64,000 bases of DNA from NCBI RefSeq assembly GCF_026151205.1, contig NC_087074.1, positions 2,604,001-2,668,000 of the forward strand, in the 5' to 3' direction. Positions 23,945-33,558 of the stretch are shown piece after piece (within the stretch, counting starts at the first letter, position 1; the number at the start of each line of letters is the position of its first letter). Both the position numbers and the translations under genes were made by a program. The notes below the pieces were generated by a model that saw nothing but the letters and a program-made list of their open reading frames with translations, was not told the origin of the DNA and did not search any database. Source of the stretch: Bolinopsis microptera. Lineage: Eukaryota; Ctenophora; Tentaculata; Lobata; Bolinopsidae.

Positions 23945-24619
23945 TTAAACGTCTTCAATGATATCACCATATTTGTTTCGCCTCACATGCTTAGATGGGA
24001 TCTCAGCAGGTGGTAAGCTGTAAGATTTCGAGTTATCAAAATCTCGCCCTTTATAACTTGAGTGAGTATTTCTATCTGCATCAAATGCTTTCAAACCGAT
24101 ATCAGTTTCATGGGTTGTGTGGTCGATTTGCTCTTCATGTGTGTCTATCGGCTTCACTTCTGTGGGCACACTACTAGGATATACCATATCAGAAGCACTT
24201 TGGGACATCATTTGGTCAAAATTCATAATACCCTCTGCCTTTAATCGTTGATCAAATATTTTCATAACTTCGTCTTTTATTGGTGAGGGTGGTAAACTCC
24301 TTACCCTGGGTAAACAAACACCTCGTCCATAAATAGAGCGGGCAGTAGTAAATGCACCAAATGCAACGCCAAACTTGATTACTGAACTCCATGACTTCAT
24401 AGTAGCATTTCCCTTTGTCGAAATGTAATTTCCAGCTAGTTTGAAGGCAAGATATCCAGTTCCAGAGGACACAATAGTGCTTTCTAACAAACATCTAAGA
24501 ACAGAATTGGCTACTTCCTTTTCCTGAGGGGTAAGATTTTTGGGGTCAAATCCTAGCGATCCTGGCACATTTGGTAGTTTGGTGCTGTCATTAATTACTC
24601 CATTTTCTTCTTTTTCCAT
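23945..24619 (-). CDS. OCIA-domain protein (OCIAD1-like)
   Basis: A single-exon frame of 224 codons starting MEKEENGV at 24619. An OCIA-like region at about residues 35-110 starts LTPQEKEV, has a cysteine and ES pair, two hydrophobic helices, and a glycine-rich second helix ending in YGRGVCLPRV; OCIA domains have the order LTxEExxV, CxxES, hydrophobic helix, GYFxGKxSYxxTC. The extreme C-terminus reads RRNKYGDIIEDV, close to the conserved NKYGD tail of OCIAD1. OCIAD proteins act in mitochondrial and endosomal membranes. An upstream in-frame ATG would add a proline run encoded by the neighbouring G24 tract, so I reject it. A related, broken copy lies at 30360-30879. Confidence 0.72.
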   Translation of the reverse strand: MEKEENGVINDSTKLPNVPGSLGFDPKNLTPQEKEVANSVLRCLLESTIVSSGTGYLAFKLAGNYISTKGNATMKSWSSVIKFGVAFGAFTTARSIYGRGVCLPRVRSLPPSPIKDEVMKIFDQRLKAEGIMNFDQMMSQSASDMVYPSSVPTEVKPIDTHEEQIDHTTHETDIGLKAFDADRNTHSSYKGRDFDNSKSYSLPPAEIPSKHVRRNKYGDIIEDV

Positions 24620-24674
24620 TTTATAGCCTATTTCCTGAGAATATTGATTGCAATCTAGTATGTTTAGAGAACTT

Positions 24675-24785
24675 GGGGGGGGGGGGGGGGGGGGGGGGTG
24701 TAACCCAAAAAAACCCAAAAAAACCCAATTCCAGTATTACCTTTTTCAGGGTAGGAGTTGGGTTTTTTTGGGTTTTTTACAAATT
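24675..24785 (+). mobile_element. G24-capped hairpin element, copy 1
   Basis: Twenty-four G (24675-24698) are followed directly by TGTAACCCAAAAAAACCC, repeated A7CCC units, a short centre (CCAGTATTACC) and the inverse TTGGGTTTTTTTGGG ending near 24780. The fold-back is about 85 bases. The same unit occurs inverted at 27500-27608, also with exactly 24 G. It lies about 55 bases upstream of the OCIA-domain start codon. Confidence 0.8.
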
Positions 24786-24789
24786 TTTC

Positions 24790-25226
24790 ATTTGAAGGAA
24801 ATAAAATCATGTACGGCACCTAGGCACCTAGCAAAACAATTATCAGTACAACATCACTGTTGTGGTTCATCACTACAACATCACAATAGATATAATCGCA
24901 AATTGAGTTAGTAGGGACGCAACTCACTGATGACCCCAACCCTGACCACAACCGGTACGAGAGGAATAAAGCCTTTCTTCTCACCTACACGATCTCTGTT
25001 TCCGTTTTCCTGATCTTCCTCTTAACATGAAACCATGCTCTATCTCCAACTGAAAGAATCTTGCAGTTACCATCAGCTGCATGATCACATGTGATATTAA
25101 GTGATATCTTCGCTTGTGTATGGCCCTGGAGTCGCTAAAATCTTGACTGGGATGGCATTCGATCTCGCCCTCCATTGAGGCAAACCTCAACAGCCGTATC
25201 ATGATGCAGAGCATCACCATACACAG
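24790..25226. other. Unrecognised; short open frames on the minus strand
   Basis: Minus-strand translation gives short coding-like stretches (for example VTVYGDALHHDTAVEVCL near 25200 and KISLNITCDHAADGNCK near 25080) in frames broken by stops. This may be a decayed gene or element; I cannot identify it. Confidence 0.3.
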
Positions 25227-25412
25227 TTACTTGATTTTCGCCCATTCCTCTGATGAGTCAATATCCTCCACTTCCTCTTCTTCATCATCTGTTTCCGCTT
25301 CGTCACTCTCTGCTCCGTCAGAAGATGGTTGGAAAGCCTCCCCTTCAAAGTTACAGTGTTCTTGAAGGAGTTCTCTACCCCTTGAGACTCCCTTCTTCAT
25401 AGCTTGTAACAA
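25227..25412 (-). CDS. Short acidic open frame, unidentified
   Basis: 61 codons rich in Glu, Asp and Ser (EAETDDEEEEVEDIDSSEEW), ending in a stop at 25227. Possibly a fragment of a nuclear protein or of the unidentified decayed gene next to it. No domain recognised and no clear splice sites. Confidence 0.25.
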   Translation of the reverse strand: MLQAMKKGVSRGRELLQEHCNFEGEAFQPSSDGAESDEAETDDEEEEVEDIDSSEEWAKIK

Positions 25413-25429
25413 TCTTGGGATTGAAGTAT

Positions 25430-26329
25430 CTTTACCTGGCCTCTATATAGTTTCTCTGCTTTCGGATGCGGTATAACAAGCTTGTTGCGAGAGTGGGCAA
25501 CTGTTACGGGGATCAAACTTTTGCCGAGTGCATCAAGCTCGAGGGAACGGTTTGATTCGCCCATGCCAACCAACATATCCTAAGAACACAGATTAGTTCT
25601 AATGCCTGTATGGAGGCCTGTGCGCAGGAAAGCATAAAGTTTGCTCGCAGGCATCGGATGTAAACAGCCAGGGCATAAAGTGTTGATAACTGTTGTCAGC
25701 TGTTACACTGAGAATGTACAGCATCAGACCCTCGACTGTAATAATCGCATCATCAAAATTTTTACAAGTAGGCAGGTGGTCTTTCAATGGTTGTGTGAAG
25801 CTTAGGTGGCCCAAGGCATCACCGCTGGATAGAAAGATAGAAGCTGGGTGGAAGCCCTGGTCTGATGTGAGGCTCCCAGAACTTTGAAAAGGGGTATCCT
25901 GCTGGTGCCCTCTTCCAGACACTCATCGGACAGCTACCTCCGCGTGGTGAAGACTGGATACTGGACAGGGGGTCCGCTGTCCAGGCCAAAGGCAGGACGG
26001 TCGACGGGAGACATTGAGCCCCGGAAGTTCAATAATTTGATCTATTGGTCTACAAGAGGCTTTGAGACTCGTAAATCTTTACTGTGGATTGCACAGTAGC
26101 TAAAGAGGTGTTGGCTGTTACCCTGTTCAACCTAGTCTACTATGACCCAGCTAGACTGGACCACACTCTGGTAGTCAGGATACAGCTCCCTATGCCCGGG
26201 GTACCGGGTAACGAGGTAGTCAGGGGAAGGGTTAGTCCCCGCTAAACTATTTTCTCGAAGCAAGCTGCACATCCTTGCCCTGCAAGAATCAAACATCGGG
26301 TAGTGCATGCTCATTGCTGAGAATACCAG
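25430..26329. other. Probable decayed repeat sequence
   Basis: GC content is higher than in the surroundings. Overlapping short frames on both strands (minus 25599-25922, plus 25884-26099) have no clear match. The position immediately before a LINE endonuclease fragment suggests part of the same insertion. Confidence 0.35.
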
Positions 26330-27192
26330 AATAGAAAAGATGAACAAAGGGATTCATCCAGTGATCTCATCTGCGTGGAGAAACGCAGCTGGCGCTTCTA
26401 ATGGGAGAGTAGGAATCATCTTGACGAGGACAGCATATGAGGCTATAAAGTTATAAAATCTTACAGCGCAAGGATCCTCACCATGTCTCTTAATGGAAAG
26501 CCCAGGCTCACTGTCATCACATGCTACAGTCCTACAGAAGCCTCATCTGATGAGGAGGCAGGAAATATCTTTTGTCTAAAACCAAGCATCTTACAATTAA
26601 TTTAGTAGGAGAGGAGCCACACACAATAATTTCTAAGGACGGACATGCATTAGAAGAAGTTGAGGATTTTAGTACAACGGAGCACGACTTTAGGTTACGA
26701 AAGGCCAAGGCATGGGCTGCCTACCACAAAATGTAGGCTATATGGAGGTCCAATTTGCGCCGAGATTTAAAGATCCGTCTGTTCAAGCTACGGTTGAATC
26801 AATCTTCCTTTATGGAACGAAAACGTGGACAATAACAGAATCTTTGAAGAAAAGAATAGACGGATGTGACAGTAGAATGCTTCGGATGGCCCTAAACGTG
26901 GACTGGAGAGGACATCGCACCAACAAGGAGGTCTTTGGATCACTCCCAAGAGTTATTTCGAAGATACAGGCCAGAAGAATGAGGTTGGCTGGGCACATCC
27001 AGCGACATGATGACCTGGCAGCACACCAACTTCTCCTTTGGGAGCCTAGGGAGGGGTAGACCACCGCTCACCTTCGTCGATAACCTAACAAGTGACACTG
27101 GACTCAAGAACACTGGGGAGATTAAGGAGCTTATGGCGGACAGAAAGCTTTGGAGACACATCATCGAGACTCGGACTCTGAAGCCGCCTTAA
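26330..27192 (+). mobile_element. Degraded LINE: endonuclease remnant fused to RT C-terminus
   Basis: At 26345-26560 the plus strand reads AWRNAAGASNGRVGIILT and, one frame over, SARILTMSLNGKPRLTVITCY, typical of the endonuclease domain. From 26640 it continues into the C-terminal part of ORF2: FLYGTKTWTITESLKKR, RMLRMALNVDWRGH, RRMRLAGHIQRH and, after a frameshift near 27055, GRGRPPLTFVDNL through a stop at 27192. The RT palm is deleted. It is a dead, internally deleted copy. Confidence 0.85.
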
Positions 27193-27499
27193 GTCAAGTA
27201 ATTTAAGTCATGTGCTTTGACTTGCCCTTGACCTTCGTCATAGCCTCCTTCCATGACAGGAGAACACATTTGCCACATTTGGCACATTTCCACTTTGTGC
27301 ATTCATATGGATTATATCTCGATGAACGAGACATCCTGTTTGCTATCGTGATAACATACTATCAATATAAACACACTTATATACTATGTAAACTATCTAG
27401 ATTAAGTTAAGACATGAGAACAACACGTAGGTAAGACTCAGTGGGAAATAATTCACATTCAATACAATTAATGAAATGGCTAGAATTTTGTTTAAATTT

Positions 27500-27608
27500 G
27501 TTTAAAAAACCCAAAAAAAACCCAAAAAAACCCAATCCCAGTATTACCTTTTCTTGGGTAGGAGTTGGGTTTTTTTGGGTTACACCCCCCCCCCCCCCCC
27601 CCCCCCCC
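27500..27608 (-). mobile_element. G24-capped hairpin element, copy 2 (inverted)
   Basis: Reverse complement of the unit at 24675-24785: a C24 run at 27585-27608 preceded by GGGTTACA, with AAAAAAACCC units at the left and GGGTTTTTTTGGG at the right around the same CCCAGTATTACC centre. The run length (24) is identical to copy 1. Confidence 0.8.
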
Positions 27609-27789
27609 AACTTGTCATAATATACAATCAAATAGACAATAGACATGGGAAGAAAATATAGTATAGTACACTCAGCTTCAGTGTATTTAATTTGGGGGGG
27701 GGGGGGGGGGGGGGGTGTCATGTCCGTCTATGTCCGCCTATGTCCTGTCCTTTTTGGATTCTATGAGACAACAGACGTGTTTTTTGGGA

Positions 27790-27968
27790 CATTGGCGGAC
27801 ACGGACGGACATTGGCGGACTCGGACGGACATTGGCGGACTCGGACGGACATTGGCGGACTCGGACGGACATTGCCGGACTTGGACGGACATTGGCGGAC
27901 TCGGACGGACATTGGCGGACTTGGATGGACATTGGTGGACATTAGCGGACATTGGTGGACATTAGCGG
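27790..27968 (+). repeat. 20-base minisatellite GGACATTGGCGGACTCGGAC
   Basis: About nine head-to-tail units with minor changes (TTGGAC, TTGATG variants). The period of 20 is not a multiple of three, so the overlapping open frames on both strands are by-products of the repeat and not genes. Confidence 0.9.
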
Positions 27969-27984
27969 ACAAACATTTTGAGGA

Positions 27985-29545
27985 CTGAAGAGTACTGAAG
28001 AGTACTGAAGAGTACTGAGGAGGATGGCTGAGAAGGATGGCTGAGGAGGATGGCTGAGGAGGATGACTGAAGCGGATGACTGAGGAGGATGACTGAAGAG
28101 GATGACTGAAGAGGATGACTGGGGAGGATGACTGAGAGGGAGGAGAAGGATCAGGAAGACCCAGGAGGAGGAGGACCCAGAAGGAGGACTGAGGAGGATG
28201 ACTGAGGAGGACTGAGAAGGAGGAGGACTGAGAAGGAGGAGGACTGAGGAGGATGGCTGAGGAAGACGGCTGAGGAGGATGACTGAGAGGGAGGAGGAGG
28301 AGGAAGAGGAGGAAGAGGACTGAGGGGGAGGAGGAGAAGGACTGAGGAGGAGAAGGAGGACCCAGGAGGAGGAGGACCCAGGAGGAGGAGGACCCAGGAG
28401 GAGGAGGACCCAGGAGGAGGAGGACCCAGGAGGAGGACCCAGGAAAAGGCCCCAGGAGGAGGAGAACTGTTGAGGACTGATGAGGAGGACTGAGGACGAG
28501 GAGGAGGAGTAGGAGGAGGACTGAGGAGGGGAGGAGGAAGAGTAGGAGGAGGACTGAGGAGGGGAAGAGGAAGAGGACTGGGGAGGATCAGGAAGACCCA
28601 GGAGGACCCATGAGGAGGAGGAGGAGGACCCAGGAGGAGGAGGAGGACTGAGGAGGACTGAGGAGGAGGACTGACGATGACTGAGAAGGAGGAGGACTGA
28701 GGAGTACTGAGGAGGATGGCTGAGGAGGATGGCTGGGGAGGATGGCTGAGGAGGATGACTGAGGAGGATGACTGAGAGGGAGGAGGAGGAGGACTCAGGA
28801 GGAGGACTCAGAAGGAAGAGGAGGAGGACTCAGGAGGAGGACTCAGGAGGAGGACTCAGGAGGAGGACTTAGGAGGAAGACTTAGGAGAAATGAGAAGGA
28901 GGACTGAGGAGAACTGAGAAGGAGGAGGAGGAGGAGGACTGAATAGGAGGAGGAGAAGGAGGGGGACTGGGAGAGGACTGGGGAGGAGGAGGACTGATGA
29001 GAAGGATGAGGAGGAGGACCCAGGAGGACTGAGGACCGAGGAGGAAGAGGATAAGGATGAAGAGGAGGAGGACCCAGGAGGAGGAGGACTGAGGATGAGG
29101 ACTGAGGAGGACTGAGGAGGATGGCTGAGGAGGATGACTGAGAGGGAAGAGGAGGAGGAGGAGGAGGAGGAGGACTCAGGAGGAGGAGGAGGACTGAGGA
29201 GGACTAGGAAGGAGGAGGAGGAGGAGGACTGAATAGGAGGAGGAGGAGGGGGACTGGGGGAGGACTGAGGAGGAGGATGGAGGACTGAGGAGAAGGATGA
29301 GGAGGAGGACTGAGGAGGACTGAGGAGGAAGAGGAGGAGGATGAAGAGGAGGAGGAGGACCCAGGAGGAGGACCCAGGAGGAGGACTCAGGAGGAGGAGG
29401 AGGACTGGGGAGGAGAAGGACTGTCGAGGACTGATGAGGAGGACTGAGGACGAGAAGGAGGAGTAGGAGGAGGACTGAGGAGGGGAGGAGGAAGAGGACT
29501 GAGGAAAATCAGGAAGACCCAGGGGGAGGAGGAAGAGTAGGAGGA
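27985..29545 (+). repeat. 1.5 kb polypurine tract (GAGGAGGACTGAGGA-type)
   Basis: Almost entirely A and G on the plus strand, built from variants of GAGGAGGACTGAGGAGGATGACTGA and GGAGGACCCAGGAGG, with brief interruptions. A 274-codon minus-strand frame of Ser, Pro, Leu and Phe is its low-complexity mirror and is not called a gene. Such a tract can form triplex DNA and block polymerases. Confidence 0.9.
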
Positions 29546-29699
29546 GGAAGCATCTAAATGTTATTTCCATTTTTGTCCGTTTTTGTCCATTTTTGTCCGC
29601 TCTATTTTTTGTCCGTTTTGAAAATATAGGGTACCGAACGGACAAAAAACATGATCCCCCATAACAGCAAAAATTGAACATTTTATTTAGCAATTTAGG

Positions 29700-29800
29700 T
29701 GTCCATTGATGTCCGCCTATGTCCGCCTATGCATATGTCCGTCTATGTCCGCCTATGTCCGTCTATGTCCGCCTATGTCCGCCTATGTCCTGTCCTTTTT
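29700..29800 (+). repeat. 12-base tandem repeat GTCCGCCTATGT / GTCCGTCTATGT
   Basis: Eight or so units alternating GTCCGCCTAT and GTCCGTCTAT, forming the inner part of the right end of the G-capped element. A shorter version starts the left end at about 27722. Confidence 0.85.
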
Positions 29801-29838
29801 GGATTCTATGAGACAAGCGGACATAGACGGACGTGACA

Positions 29839-29870
<32 letters not shown>

Positions 29871-29879
29871 ATAACAGGT

Positions 29880-30359
29880 AGAATTCGGTGACATTTTTTC
29901 GGTCCCAATTTGGACCATTTTACGGTCTTTAATTTATGAGGCAACTTTAATTTTTCCATTTTGAAGCCTATTTTAATTTAAAGACTTTGCCTTTATAAAA
30001 ATCGCGTCTTATAAAAACAAACTGAGTGTACTGTACAGTATACAACAGTGATGTCCCTCCTAATAATTGTTCTAATGAGGTGTTGGTACTTGAACAAGAA
30101 GTAGGAAACAATAAACTTCTAGGACAAAGATTAAGGAATCCAGAGGCTTAACAAACATGAAAACAGAAATTGTTGGAACCTTTTTGTCTTGTGGTGTCAA
30201 AAAGAGCGGCGTTGTATGGAATACATTGTAAATTTTAAGCAGAACTTCATGTAACTGACCTAACTTTAAATTCGAATTTATTAAAACGAAATTTACTTTT
30301 ATTTAAAGATAAAATGTAACACAGAATATAACAGTAAAATGAAAATAAGAATAAAAATT
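29880..30359. other. No recognised gene
   Basis: AT-rich sequence after the C29 run. No open frame or repeat recognised. Confidence 0.4.
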
Positions 30360-30879
30360 CCAAGCTGAAGACTAGATTTATATCATCTTTATCTGCTTCA
30401 CATCTGCGGGCAGAATTCTAGGACTAACCACATTAGAAGCGCTGTGGGATTCAATTTCATGTTTCACAATACGTATGGCCAATAAAATATAGCTGATCAG
30501 TGATCAAATATGTTCATAAATAAGTCCCTTATTCCCCGTATCTGTGAGGGTTGTGTTGCAGGTTCTGCACTCTAGGTAAACAAACACCTCTTTCATACAT
30601 ACTGCGAGCTAACCAAAATACAACAATTCCAACACCGATACTAATTACTGTATTCCTTGACTTCATGGTTTGAGTTCCATTATCTGCTATGTAATTTCTA
30701 GTCAGTCTTAAAGCAAGAAATGAAGATACAGAAGACACTAAAGTTCTTTCATACAAACATCGAAGATTGGGATTAGTTTCCTCAGTATCCTGAGATGTGT
30801 TATTTTGGGAATCGACACCTACATTTGCAGCTGAAGGTTTGATAGTTTCGTTTTTCAATCCATGTTCTTTAACATCCAT
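30360..30879 (-). pseudogene. Broken paralogue of the OCIA-domain gene
   Basis: The frame from MDVKEHGLK at 30879 to a stop at 30529 matches the first half of the gene at 23945-24619: the CLYERTLVSS segment, two hydrophobic helices and YERGVCLPRVQNL. Beyond the stop the minus strand continues with SASNVVSPRILPADVKQIK in a different frame, corresponding to SASDMVYPSSVPTEVKPID of the intact copy. The C-terminal NKYGD tail is missing. It is a decayed or recently broken duplicate, about 6 kb away in the same orientation. Confidence 0.7.
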
Positions 30880-31169
30880 TTTAAAGACTATTTCTAAAAA
30901 TATTGTAACACGTAATGAAGAAAATTTGTATGGGTGGAAATTGTTACAGTAAGAAAAGCCATTTTTCTGCTACAGGTTTGGCGACCTAACAAATCATTGG
31001 ACACAATAGTATGATATATGTAAGGATCTGGGATCCCCATCGAAATACAAATGAGGCCTGATCAGTCAAATTCCTGATGTTTGAAAAAGCTTAATAAGGC
31101 TTTGCAACAGCTGCCACAACCTTAACAGGGGCCAATAACAAACCCCCTTGTACCAATATAAGACTGGTA
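30880..31169. other. No recognised gene
   Basis: Short AT-rich spacer before the LINE at 31170. Confidence 0.4.
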
Positions 31170-32744
31170 TTGAGTGCAAATGCAGCTCCTGCACAAGCAT
31201 GGGCCCTTAAAAATGTTGAATGTTTATTATTATTTAAGCTAAATTCCTATGGTATTAGGGGCACAGCACTAACTTTACTAAAAAGCTACTTGACTAACAG
31301 AAAGCAGTATGTGATGTATAACGATGTACCATCAGAAACAATGGATGTGGAATTCGGGGTTCCTCAAGGATCAATTCTAGGGCCATTACTCTTCCTACTG
31401 TATATGAACGATATAGTTAACTGTTTTTCAGACAGTGAAGTGAAATTTGTACTTTATGCTGATGACACTAATATCTTCATATCAGGACCATCTAGAGAAG
31501 CAACATACAAAAAAGCCAACTTAGTGCTTAAACATGTCTCGATTTATATGAAATGTAATCTACTTCATATCAACATGTCAAAATGCTGCTACATCCATTT
31601 TAAACCTGCCTCTGAATATGATGACACTTGTGCACGGACTAGACCATTTGCCACCCTGCTAGATGAATCTAGATCAATATTCATATTGACTAGGTATTGA
31701 GGTTTAATGATGATATGGAATTTGAATTCTATATAAATTTACACTATGTGGTTGGGGCATTTTGCATAGTAAATATGGTTACTACTCATATATATCATAT
31801 TATTTGATTGGTATTCGATTTCTGATTATTTCTCTAGGAATATGATTATTATATCTCAATTTGGCTTTAGGTAGGGTGCCCCGCTAAAAGAACTGGATTC
31901 TTCCAGGAAGCATCCCGTGCACAGAGCTTGGTCTACATATATATTAAATTATTAACCATTCATTCTGTATGTGCACGAAAATTTATTTCAATTCATCAAT
32001 GGTAAGGTTATCACTAAAGTCAAGGATACCAAATTCTTAGGTGTTGTTATAGATAGTAAGCTAAACTGGACTGCCCACATGCACTACATCCGTAAAAAAC
32101 TGAGGTCCATGACTGGTGCAATCTGTAGAATTCGGCACTCGATACCTGCTGAACTATATTTAAAAATATATAATGCTCTATTTGAATCACATCTAATTTA
32201 TGGTATAAGTGTTTGGGGAGTTGTCCTCAAAGAACGGTCAAATGATAGTCTTTTTATCACACAGAAGCACTGTATAAGAATCCTTTTTGGTGATCTCGAC
32301 TCATATCTAGATAAACAATCAACATGTGCAAGAACTAGACCATATGGCATGCAAATACTAGGCCATAAACATTTTGAAAAGGAGCATACGAAACCCATTT
32401 TTAATAGGTTAAAAATTCTTACGGCTCAAAACTTGTACAAATATCACTGTATTTTAGAATTCTCTAAGATTATCAAGTACCACTGCCCATACTCCCTTTA
32501 TGAGGCTATCAACATTTCAAACCGTGCAACGAGTCTAACGGTTATTCTTCTAAATAAATCAAATACCTTTTTGTTTAATGCAGCCAAGCTTTGGAACACT
32601 GTTCATAAAAAAATTTTAACTTCAAGCAATTGTCTAGAAACTTCCATTAACTTGATAAAATTGAGAACGAAAGCACTATTAATACAATCACAGGCTGCTG
32701 ACTTAAAAGATACTTGGACTCCAAACAATTTTAAGTTACAGTAA
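31170..32744 (+). mobile_element. LINE reverse transcriptase, 5'-truncated, interrupted
   Basis: Two frames of one RT. The first (about 31170-31700) has SYGIRGTALTLLKSYLTNRK, FGVPQGSILGPLLFLLYMND and catalytic FVLYADD. The second (31971-32744) has TKFLGVVIDSKLNWTAHM, LFESHLIYGISVWG and a C-terminal tail ending at a stop at 32744. Between them lie about 270 bases unrelated to RT, probably an insertion. Compared with the relative at 37.4 kb, a stretch after CARTRPY is shorter by about 40 residues. No endonuclease remains. Confidence 0.9.
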
Positions 32745-33558
32745 TTTAATCTAATTGCAGCGGTACATAATTTAAACTATTGCTATCATTATTGTACTAC
32801 AGACTGAAAATATCTAAGATCTATTTTGGGCGTTTTTAACAACTTGTAGTTGTAATTCTTAAATATTAGATATCCTAATTTATAACTTTTTAATCAGAGT
32901 GAATTAATAATTGATATTTGATAATTTATTTATTTGATAGTTTAGTCTGATATTGATATTAATATTGATTATATTGATATTGTTATTATTGAATGAAGCT
33001 AACTCCAGACATAAATAATACTACTTCTATTAACAAAGGGACTTGGAGTATAAACGACCAATTTTGCATAATTGTCTATCCAACCAAGAATTCAGGAGGC
33101 AAGGGTGGGTGCGTAAACTTTATGGTCTGCACTCTCAGATCCTGTATCACCCTGGATTCATTTCGACGTATTTTTGGTAAAAGTATACATATAATACTTT
33201 CTGGTCACTCTCTTGCTACTCCAAGTCCCCTAAGATATATGGTCTAAAGTTTACACTAGTTATATTTATAAAATATGTTTTTGTCTGCTTTAACTGATAC
33301 TAAATAAAATTGTTGTTTTCTTGAAATTGTTGTTTTCTTGATTTAAATTTGTATCCTTTCATTGATCCGATTTTCTTGCAAAAATCATAATTTTAAGTTA
33401 AAACAATAATTGTTTTTCTGAAATGATTCAGAATATACGTTGATACTAGCCAAGAATACATTCAAGGCCATCGTACTCGATCATTTTGTATACAACCCAA
33501 GTCCCGAATAAATTGTTCAGAGCAATATAATAAATGATGATAAATTTAAATCAGGAGA
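32745..33558. other. LINE 3' flank and spacer
   Basis: AT-rich, with short TATTGATATT-type repeats near 32945-32985. The open frame at 32993-33247 has no recognisable similarity. No gene called. Confidence 0.4.

Larger units (their letters stand above)
27694..29867. mobile_element. G-capped inverted-repeat element enclosing minisatellites
   Basis: The left end is G22 (27694-27715) followed by TGTCATGTCCGTCTATGTCC. The right end, read from the other strand, is G29 (29839-29867) followed by TGTCACGTCCGTCTATGTCC. A second segment, CCTGTCCTTTTTGGATTC, lies near both ends in direct orientation (about 27743 and 29785). Inside are the 20-base GGACATTGGCGGACTCGGAC repeat and a 1.5 kb polypurine block. 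No coding region and no clear target duplication were found. Confidence 0.65.

Noticed and set aside
24620-24718. Polyproline N-terminal extension of the OCIA-domain gene
   Set aside because: The prolines are the translation of the G24 run; the ATG at 24619 is the natural start.
27645-27972. Overlapping open frames on both strands with NVRPSPPMSV or DGHWRT repeats
   Set aside because: All derive from the 20-base minisatellite; several frames are open because of its regular composition.
28869-29693. 274-codon minus-strand open frame rich in Ser, Pro and Leu
   Set aside because: It is the complement of the polypurine minisatellite and has no coding complexity.
32993-33247. 84-codon open frame after the LINE
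   Set aside because: No similarity, no splice context and AT-rich composition like its surroundings.
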